NCBI RefSeq assembly: GCF_949628265.1
Contig: NC_088789.1
Coordinates: 32,233,883-32,297,882, forward strand
DNA from: Cloeon dipterum
Lineage: Eukaryota > Arthropoda > Insecta > Ephemeroptera > Baetidae
Direction: 5' to 3'
DNA: 64,000 nt
In this document: positions 56,807-64,000 of the stretch, one piece after another
How the letters are laid out: each line of letters begins with the position of its first letter
Numbering within the stretch: the stretch's first letter is position 1
The notes under the pieces: generated by a model
Told to the model about the DNA's origin: nothing
Database searches by the model: none
Seen by the model: the letters and a program-made list of their open reading frames with translations, nothing else
Translations under genes and position numbers: made by a program

Positions 56807-57238
56807 CACCAGTTGCATAAACCCTAAGTGTTCGAAGCCGCCAATTAACTGATGGCGCCACCGTAGACTTTCGCTTTTAAGGCACTTCCGCTGCGATTTC
56901 AGACTCAATCTAGCTACTGTGCATTCTTCAATTAATTTGCTAATTTTTGACGTGTTGAAAACCAAAATCGGTTCAGTCAATCGCCGGAGAATCGTGAAAA
57001 ACTATTTTTTGAAATAAAAAAAAAAACTTTTCCAACGTTTCTATGGCGAATAACTGAACCAATTTTGGTTTTCAGCACGTCAAAAAAAGCAAAATAATTA
57101 AAAAAAGCAAAATAGCTAGATTGAGTCTGAAATCGCAGCGGAAATGCCTTAAAACTGCTTAAAACAAAATTTTTAAGAAGGTCCGTGGTTGCGCCATCTG
57201 TTGGCGGCTTCAAACACTAAGGGTTTATGCAACTGGTC
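56807..57238. mobile_element. F1 foldback MITE, copy 3
   Basis: Starts CACCAGTTGCATAAACCC and ends TTTATGCAACTGGTC, arms as in copies 1 and 2. Its flanks (AAAATT on the left, AATTAAA on the right) resemble those of the other copies. Confidence 0.9.
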
Positions 57239-58488
57239 AATTAAATTAAAAATATAAAAAGAATTTATTTAATAGAAAACTGGTAAAGTGTTTGCTTGGC
57301 ACAGTCGGAAAAAATCTGTGTAGAGTTTGGAGCAAATTTCCTCTAGCAAATAAGTGTCATTTTTCGTGTGACGCAGTGGCAATTTTTTTAATTTAAGGAC
57401 GCGGTGTGGCGGAGCAGAGTGTGAACGCGTCGAGCATCAATCATCAATTTTTTACACGCGTCGCTTGGGGTGGATGGCGGCAGCTTCTTATTATCCACTT
57501 CACCTAGACGCGAGCAGGGTGCGTATGTGCGCGCGGGTGGGCGTCAGGGGTGAAAGCAACCAAGGAACGCCTGCTTGTGCTTGACACGTGAGCCGCATCT
57601 TTATTCGCGCCTCAAATATTAAAAGCGGTCTCGCAATTCCCTCCCGCACCTCCAGCACTGATTAAAATCGATCCTATAATTAACGCTGCGGTGACCTAAA
57701 AAAGTTTTTAATTAATGGAAATGTTCTTTTAAGTTGGGTGAAACCTAAAATCTTAATTTTTATAAGGAAAATCTTGTTTGTGTTTATTTCTAGCGCATTT
57801 TTACAATTATTTTTGCCTCCATTTTAGGAAAACAAGCCGCCATATTGGTTTTTTATTTATAACTTCATGATTTTTTACTTGAAAAATAAGATCAGCCATT
57901 TTTTTAAAAGGAAAAATCCCCAAGAGCCATCCATATATATTTTCAGACTTTCCTTCGGCACATATTGCGAGAAACGGAGGATTCCCCTTAAGAATATCGG
58001 TAATGGAGCCATCTCTCACGAGGGAGAACCTGTCTTTCCGGGTCAAAGGGCGGAATATTGTGAAATTCGGCGTGTGTGTGTGTGTGTATTATCAAATTGA
58101 TTGCGGCGGTCGTAAAAGGAAGCGCGCGCGTCCTCGGCTTGCCTTATGTTAGCCCGGCGACGCACGGGCATATTATCGCCGTTTTATTTTTTACGCAAGG
58201 TGCGTAAAAAAGTTTTTACGATGCATCGAGGAGGAATTTTTATCGAGCTCATCTCGGCCGAAACAAAAACAACAACGAACGCCGCCCCGTCATCTTTTTT
58301 CCTCCTTTTCTTCCCAAAGCGCCACATGTGTGTGTGTGTGTGTGTGTGTATCTCTCCATTTTTCCTCGGACGCACGCCACCCATCCTCTCCACGCTGCCA
58401 GAACTGCTCAACTTTCCTATTTGCAGCTACCGTCGACGCAGGTATCATTTTGTTTTTCTTTATTTTACTGTTTTTTAAGGATAATCCG
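57239..58488. other. Noncoding spacer with TG microsatellites
   Basis: CG-containing block at 57,400-57,680. (TG)n tracts at about 58,071-58,088 and 58,327-58,349. Open frames across the TG tracts are low complexity. No gene recognised. Confidence 0.4.
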
Positions 58489-58882
58489 TTAAAGGACGTC
58501 TTTGATGCAGTTTCTGAGCTCACCAATCGATTCCTGAAGGTCGAATTAGGTAAAGTAGATGTTTTTTCCGACCAAAATGTCCAACGCGACGTAAGAATTT
58601 TTTTCCCGCCAAAACAATATAAACGTATTTGCGAGAAGTGCGCATGCGTCAGAGCTGGTTTGAGCACTCGCAGAGAGACCACCTGAGCGAATGAATTCTT
58701 TGTCAGATCCAGCAAGCTCTCACGCATGCGCACTTCTCGCAAATACGTTTGTATAGTTTTGGCGGGAAAAAAGTTTGCACATCGCGTTGGACTTTTTGGT
58801 CGGGAAAAACATTTACTTTACCTAATTTGACCCTCAGGAATCGATTGGTGGGCTCAGAAACCTCGTCAAAGACCGTCTTTAA
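58489..58882. mobile_element. F2 foldback MITE, copy f (best preserved)
   Basis: Complete 394-bp element outside the array. TTAAAGGACGTCTTTGATG is on the left and, inverted, TTAAAGACGGTCTTTGACG on the right, so both ends include TTAA, the duplication typical of piggyBac-type insertion. E2F-like TTTCCCGCCAAAA lies at 58602-58614 and its inverse at 58757-58770. GTGCGCATGCGTCA and ACGCATGCGCAC are the NRF1-like pair between them. Confidence 0.88.
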
Positions 58883-59832
58883 GTGACCTCCAGTCTTAGA
58901 AAGGGGACCTCAGCGTTGAACTGCGAATATAAAATATCTAATGTGCATTTTAACCATTTTATCTGATTGTGATTGTATTTCCAGATATTAGGAATATAAA
59001 TAAAGCCAAACCTCCAATCAGAGAACGGGGACTCAGTGTGTTTGAACAGGATTTTCGGGTAGAACCGGCTCCTTCTAAAAGCAATTCTCCCATAAAGAGA
59101 TGATAAAATCTGGCACACAACTTTCAGTCCTGACAATAAGATAAAAAAATAAAAACTCAAGAAAATTCGGTTCATTCGTTTTATTCCTTCCACTTCGCCG
59201 ATCTGTTTCTTCCGAGATTGGCACATGTCGGGGGCGATATATTGCACAAATCCTGCGGAGAAAGAGCAAATTCGTCGTCTCTCGAATCAGTGTTTACACA
59301 GGCGCCCGGCAGGTTTAATCCGGCGGCACCTTTGGCGTCGTGCGCGATCACTATTCATAACGTGTTGCCGCTTGCTCTATGCTCACCCCCGCGTATCTCC
59401 ACATGCACACCCCGCTCTCGGGGGCGAGAAATGTGCGACGGGGAGCATAAAAAGGCGGCGAACGAGCCGAGAAAGTTGCTGCCGCGTGCACCTTGCGCCC
59501 GATATTAGCGCACGTCCTGCCGAGAGCGGCAGCAAAAAATAAAGGAAAACACCACGCGCGCCGAGTGGACCAGTTTCGCCCCAGACACCAAACTTATTGC
59601 CAGCGCCTCCTTTTGTTTCATCGCCACAGATAGAGCAGCCAAACGGGCCTTTGTGTGTGATCACATTACGCCTTTATGCTAGTAAAACGTATAGCTTTTT
59701 GCTCTAAATATATACACTGTCTACTCAATTTTAGGACAACCTGTTTTTTATTTAATTCCTTTTTAAAACAAAAATCCGTTAAAAATTTAAATTTTGCCGC
59801 TAAAAATTATATTCATTATAGTTTTCTGACAA
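58883..59832. other. Noncoding spacer upstream of A6
   Basis: AT-rich and CG-containing stretches. The open frames at 59,218-59,540 overlap one another in different frames and have no recognisable domain. Confidence 0.3.
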
Positions 59833-59907
59833 AGTGGCGCTGTGATCGCCAAGCTTCAGCCACCTGAACCTTCCATCTTTCACTCCAGTTCAGGTGGTTC
59901 AGCTGAC
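59833..59907 (+). promoter_or_regulatory. Conserved upstream cassette of A6
   Basis: GTGGCGCTGTGATCGCC, then CCACCTGAAC, CCTTCCATCTTTCACTCC and GTTCAGGTGG. The two E-box arms form a perfect 10-base inverted repeat (CCACCTGAAC / GTTCAGGTGG), the clearest of all copies. Confidence 0.65.
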
Positions 59908-61592
59908 ATGTCGTTGCAAAAGGCGTTGTGCTTGATTTGCGAGTGTCCTACGGCGGACGGCGTCATCTTCGCTGTCCACGTGGACAAGGAGAAGCTGCAA
60001 ACATGGTTTCTCAACGTCTGTGGATACGAGTTGGCCGATCAAGTCAAAGACGAGGACACAATTTGCTACTTTTGCGCCTGGCAAGCCGAGTGAGTTTCTC
60101 GCAGGAATTCAGGAATTTCTTGTATTTAAGGAATTTTCTTCTTTAAGGATTCTTTGGAAATTCACTGGAATGTCTGATGAGTCTTTGGTTTGGTGGCCAC
60201 GGAATTTGGATTTGGACGACGCGGCAAGAGAGCTGCGAAAATATTACTTTGGTAAGTTTTAAACTTGTTTCTTCAGAAGAATTGAAAATGTAGGAAATTA
60301 TTTTATATAGTTTAATTAAATTTTCTTATTTTTTCACGTGCTTTTGACTTTAACCGTGTGAATTAAATAAACATACACATATTATAGCAACCAAAATACA
60401 TCTCTTCTATTTGTTTTCAGAAGGAAAACTTGAGCAATGTTGGGTGCCTTTGGAAAAGGTGAAACTGCCGAAAGATGAAGATGATGTCGTGGATTCGGAC
60501 TATGAGACACAATCCACCATCGCACAAGCAGAGAAAAAATGCTTCTACTGTGGTAAACCTTTTAAAAACTTAAAAAACCTGTCAGCACATGTGAAGAAAA
60601 CACACAAAAATGCCATCAGATGTGGGAACCTTCGTTGTGCCACATATTTCCACACAATTGAGGAAAGAGAAAAACACAACGAGGAAGTGCATGAAAAATT
60701 GAGAGAACTGAAATTTTTCAAATGTGATTTTTGTAGCAAGGATTTCAGTCGAAGCAATAATTTTAACAAACATGTTCGTCAGGTCCATCGTGAATATCCT
60801 GTCAAGTGCGCTTTTTATGGCTGCATCTCGTTTTTCAAAACTAAAATTGAAATGTGGGCCCACTTAGACTCTCTACACAAAATTGGGGCTAAAATGATTG
60901 ATTGTGAATATTGTGATTACAAAACAAAAAGGAAATCGGATCTACAAACACATATTGCTAGAAAACACACGAAGAAAACACTAAATTGTGACGAATGTGG
61001 CGAAATGTTCCCAACCAATTATGACTTATCACTCCACATAAAATGTGTGCACACATTGAAGCGCTGCAAAATTTGTATAATAGATGTTTCTGTCGGTTAT
61101 TTCACTCAACACGTCCGAAAGTGTACCTGCATTCGCTGTAAAAAAGAGTTCCAGTGTTCAGGTTTGTACAAATTGCACTTAAAAGAGTGCAGAGAAACTT
61201 TATTCAAATGTTCCAAGTGTGCAAAGAGCTTTCAAAAGCCTTCTTTGCTTCTTTACCACATGAAAAGAAAACATGGAAATCGCGAATGGCGTGGCTTGGA
61301 GCACAAAGCTCTCGGATTGAAGTGTGAAGCTTGCAAAAGGTACTACAAAAGTGCGACACACTTGAAACATCATTTTAAGAGGATGCACAACCAAGCCAAT
61401 TTGAAATACTGTGCCCACTGCCCAAAGAGTTTCTCTTCCTCTTCTTATTTGAAAAACCACCTCGCAGTGAAACACAATTTGCTAGCACTTCAGTTTGAAT
61501 GCGAGGAGTGCAAAAAACAATTCTATTACAAGTGCATTCTGCGAAATCATCTAATTTCAGCACATCTAAGTGTCAAAGGTGCAAGAAAATAA
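59908..61592 (+). CDS. A6: ZAD + 12-finger C2H2 protein
   Basis: Complete gene. Exons 59908-60089, 60148-60251 and 60421-61592 total 1,458 nt, or 485 residues. ZAD ligands C8, C11, C53, C56. Residues 61-95 (exon 2) carry ESLVWWPRN and the helix LDDAARELRKYYF. Then KLEQCW and an acidic linker. Fingers: C136/C139, C163/C168 (x4), C197/C200, C225/C230 (x4), C257/C260, C285/C288, central module C311/C314/H326/C330/C332/C335/C341, then fingers near 359, 397, 426 and 456. Splice phases (2, 1) equal those of the minus-strand copies, confirming the gene model. Probable nuclear regulator with ZAD-mediated dimerisation; target unknown. AATAAA lies at 61651. Intact. Confidence 0.92.
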
Positions 61593-61650
61593 CTGTAAAT
61601 CTGTGCTCTAACGATGTATCACTGCAATTCATGTACACATGTTTTGAAAA

Positions 61651-61656
61651 AATAAA
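61651..61656 (+). terminator. Likely poly(A) signal of A6
   Basis: AATAAA about 60 bases after the TAA stop. Confidence 0.55.
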
Positions 61657-63120
61657 TTTGAATATATATAGTTGATAAATTCTAAAAAACTTTCTTGATT
61701 TATTAATAATTTATATTATATAAAAGGCAAAGCTGTGCCTGACAACCACATTTTTGTTAGAACTCACATATTTATGACTAAACCCTTTAAACCTTTTGAT
61801 TAAAATCGATTGCCCAGCACTAATCTCCTAAATCTACACAATTCATGGAATTTTTTTTCAAAGTTGGCACACCATTAGGATATATATATCGCCATGAAAT
61901 CGTGTAACGAATGAAATTTATCTCTTCCTAAGTCCTGAATAAATAAATTGTTGCTAAATTTAAAAAAAACTCGACAAGCAACTTGCAATAGTCATCAATG
62001 CAAAACGTTCATAATTGTTGGCTTTTGAAAAGCTCTTCTCTACATTTATTATTAGAAATAAACTGTGTGACAAAATGCAGCAAACTGAACCTTATTTTCG
62101 CTCTACAAAAGCGGTCGACTGGTTGTTTCCAAAAATGAATTTGTGCTGAGAGCTGTGCAAACGGGCGCGCGTTTCTCGGCTGGCCGACCAGTAATTTGAT
62201 AATGGAGTGCCGGCGAGCACTATGAAAAAAAAGCGGCGGCAGCTTTTATTTCAATTCGACACACCGAGTGCGCATCGAAAAGCCATCTGCGCCGCAATTT
62301 TCCGCGCAAAAGCGAAAAACGGCCGAATTTAATGGGAAACATGCTGCTTCCGAGTTCCGACACGTTCCCTTAATGGATACTATTGAAAAATATAGGCGTT
62401 AATTGAACGCACTGATTCGTTTTAATCGCACAATTTAATTTCCTCCCAAAGAGCTTAATGGTGTTCAAGGAAATGCATGCTTTTTATTTTGTAAATGTAT
62501 TTAAATAAAAAATAATAATTTAAAATATGAGAAATGCCGATGGTAAAAATATGTAATGCCCTTTTTTATATTTTAAAATTATTAATCGAAACTTAAGTCT
62601 TAAATCTAATTCGGTCTTCTGGTCCTTAGCAATAATTGCAGCTTCGTTGATTGCGAGACTTGCGAGAGGCCGGCAATAAATTAAGAAGAGAGCCGCTCCA
62701 ATTCTCCGTTTGCCGCTCGTGAATATTCGTGTGCGTGAATGCGAGAGTGCGGCTGCAGAAAGCAATAAATCACAATCCGAAGCTGGCTGTGCGCTGCCAC
62801 CGGCTTGCAAGGGTGTCGACGGCTGTCGTCATTACACACACGTTTCGCTCGCAGACTAATAACCGAGGAAAGCAGGCCACCGGAAAAGGTCGCTCGACCA
62901 TCAATTCTAAAACACCAATTAACAATTATTTTTTCTCGAAGAGCAGAATATGAAATTGTATTGTTCTTTTGTTATCTATACTTTTGCTATAAAAGAGAAG
63001 AAAAGATTAATTTAAATAAATCAACAATTAGCGAAGAAGCAAAACAATTTAATAGTTACTTTACAACGGTCACTTGTTTAAATTCTACCACGCAAACTAA
63101 TGTTTCGATCTTTGCTCTAA
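61657..63120. other. Noncoding spacer A6-A7
   Basis: AT-rich ends with a CG-containing middle (62,100-62,380 and 62,640-62,900). No convincing gene, repeat or RNA. Confidence 0.35.
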
Positions 63121-63193
63121 GAGTGGCGCTTTCATCGACCTGTTTCACCTGCAACCTTCCATTTTCCATTCAGGCTCAGGTGGTCCATTAGAA
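63121..63193 (+). promoter_or_regulatory. Conserved upstream cassette of A7
   Basis: GAGTGGCGCTTTCATCG, TTCACCTGCAACCTTCC, TTCCATTCAGG and CTCAGGTGGTCC before the ATG, same order as A6. Confidence 0.55.
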
Positions 63194-64000
63194 ATGTCGT
63201 TGCAAAAGGCGTTGTGCTTGATTTGCGAGCGTCCGACGGCGGACGGCGCTGTCCTTGCTGTCCACGTGGACAAGGAGAAGCTGCAGGAGTGGTTTCTCAA
63301 TGTCTGTGGACACGAGTTGGCCGAGGAAGTCGAGGATCACGACCAGATTTGCTACTTTTGTCTTTGGGACGCCGAGTGAGTTCAAAAGAATTCAGGAATT
63401 CTTCCATTTTTATTTCAGGAATTTATCTAAAGGTTTCTTTGGAAATTCGACGAAATGGCGGACGAGACTTTGGTTTGGTGGCCCAGGAATTCAGATCATT
63501 TGGACGATGCGGCAAATGAGCTGCGAAGGAACTATTTTGGTGAATATGCTTGCCTGGAAAATTAAAGCTTTATTAGTTTAATTTTTTATTTGCATTTTAG
63601 AGGGAAAATTAGAGCAGTGTTGGGTGCAGTTGGAGAAAATTAAACTGCCAGAAAGTGAGAGCAATGATAATAGCAGACCAACTGAAGCCAAAAAACATTC
63701 ACGCCTATGGAACTGCTTCTACTGCAAGATGAAATTTAAACGTTGCATTCAATTGTCCACACATCTGAAGAAAAATCACAAAAAAGCCATCAGATGTGAA
63801 AATCAGAAATGTGCAACTTATTTCCACACTCTTGAAGAAAAAGAAGAGCACAACAAGAACGTCCACGAAAAACCAAAGGAACGAGAAAAAATAAACTGCA
63901 GCTTTTGTGGGAAGGACTATGAGGGATTACAAAACTACAACCATCATATTCGCAGAGTTCACAAAGATTTTCCTGTGAAATGCTTTCATTATGGTTGCAT
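63194..64000 (+). CDS. A7: ZAD + C2H2 protein, 3' end outside window
   Basis: Exons 63194-63375, 63433-63539 and 63601 to the window edge (229 codons so far, open). The ZAD is CLIC...CYFC with ERPTADGAVLAVHVD as in A5. Exon 2 is 107 nt, as in A5, with ETLVWWPRNSDHLDDAANEL. Exon 3: EGKLEQCWVQLEKIKLPES, a short linker, CFYC, C-x4-C (CENQKC), CSFC and the start of a C-x4-C finger. A5 and A7 thus form a subgroup separate from A1-A4 and A6. Confidence 0.88.

Noticed and set aside
1..64000. CRISPR array, tRNA or rRNA gene, bacterial operon or integrated virus
   Set aside because: Repeats here are foldback elements, a minisatellite and gene duplicates. I found no spacer-repeat pattern, no convincing tRNA or rRNA sequence by eye and no viral polymerase or capsid motif. 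A tRNAscan run would be needed to exclude small RNA genes.

Overview
The window is animal nuclear DNA, most likely from an insect or another arthropod. The reasons are AT-rich sequence with short GT-AG introns, a zinc-finger family whose first exons encode a ZAD-type domain (C-x2-C-x41-C-x2-C, an arthropod hallmark), an NRF-6-type acyltransferase and a tektin. There is no operon organisation, CRISPR array or prokaryotic gene layout. I cannot name the species from sequence alone.

Layout. (1) 1-10,074: four minus-strand ZAD + C2H2 zinc-finger genes in tandem (A1-A4). Each has three exons in the same phases and a conserved cassette just upstream of the start codon. (2) 10,396-13,733: an 11-exon, 634-residue NRF-6-like membrane acyltransferase with a minisatellite in intron 8. 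A decayed copy of its first exon lies at about 5.2 kb, so an A gene plus nrf exon 1 was duplicated together. (3) 15,585-17,753: a complete six-exon tektin gene on the minus strand with an RFX X-box 42 bases upstream. (4) 17.7-48.8 kb: a tandem array of eight plus-strand zinc-finger genes (B1-B8, all starting MPPKKSLTSKGEG). Several are head-to-head with a truncated copy of the tektin 5' exons (T2-T5). Only B2 and B8 are full length (368 residues); the others carry nonsense changes or frameshifts. (5) 48.8-64 kb: an orphan ZAD exon, one minus-strand A gene (A5), two plus-strand A genes (A6, and A7 cut by the window end) and several inverted-repeat elements.

Mobile DNA. There are three families of foldback, MITE-like elements: F1 of about 431 bp (3 copies), F2 of about 390 bp (6 copies, with paired E2F-like and NRF1-like motifs), and F3 of about 290 bp (5 copies). 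There is also a single foldback at 21.35 kb and a segment of 4,956 bp bounded by hAT-like inverted repeats and an imperfect 8-bp target duplication. That segment encloses a whole zinc-finger gene. F2 elements sit exactly at the junctions between array units, which suggests unequal exchange between F2 copies.

How it fits together. The A and B proteins share one finger order, including alternating C-x2-C and C-x4-C fingers and an odd Cys/His-rich central module, so they are two branches of one family. A keeps the ZAD; B has lost it and has a short basic N-terminus. B lies divergently next to a ciliary-type (tektin) promoter. Expansion, finger exchange between copies, pseudogenisation and dense transposons together look like a young, fast-evolving lineage-specific zinc-finger cluster. 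A role against mobile elements or in the germline is inference only.
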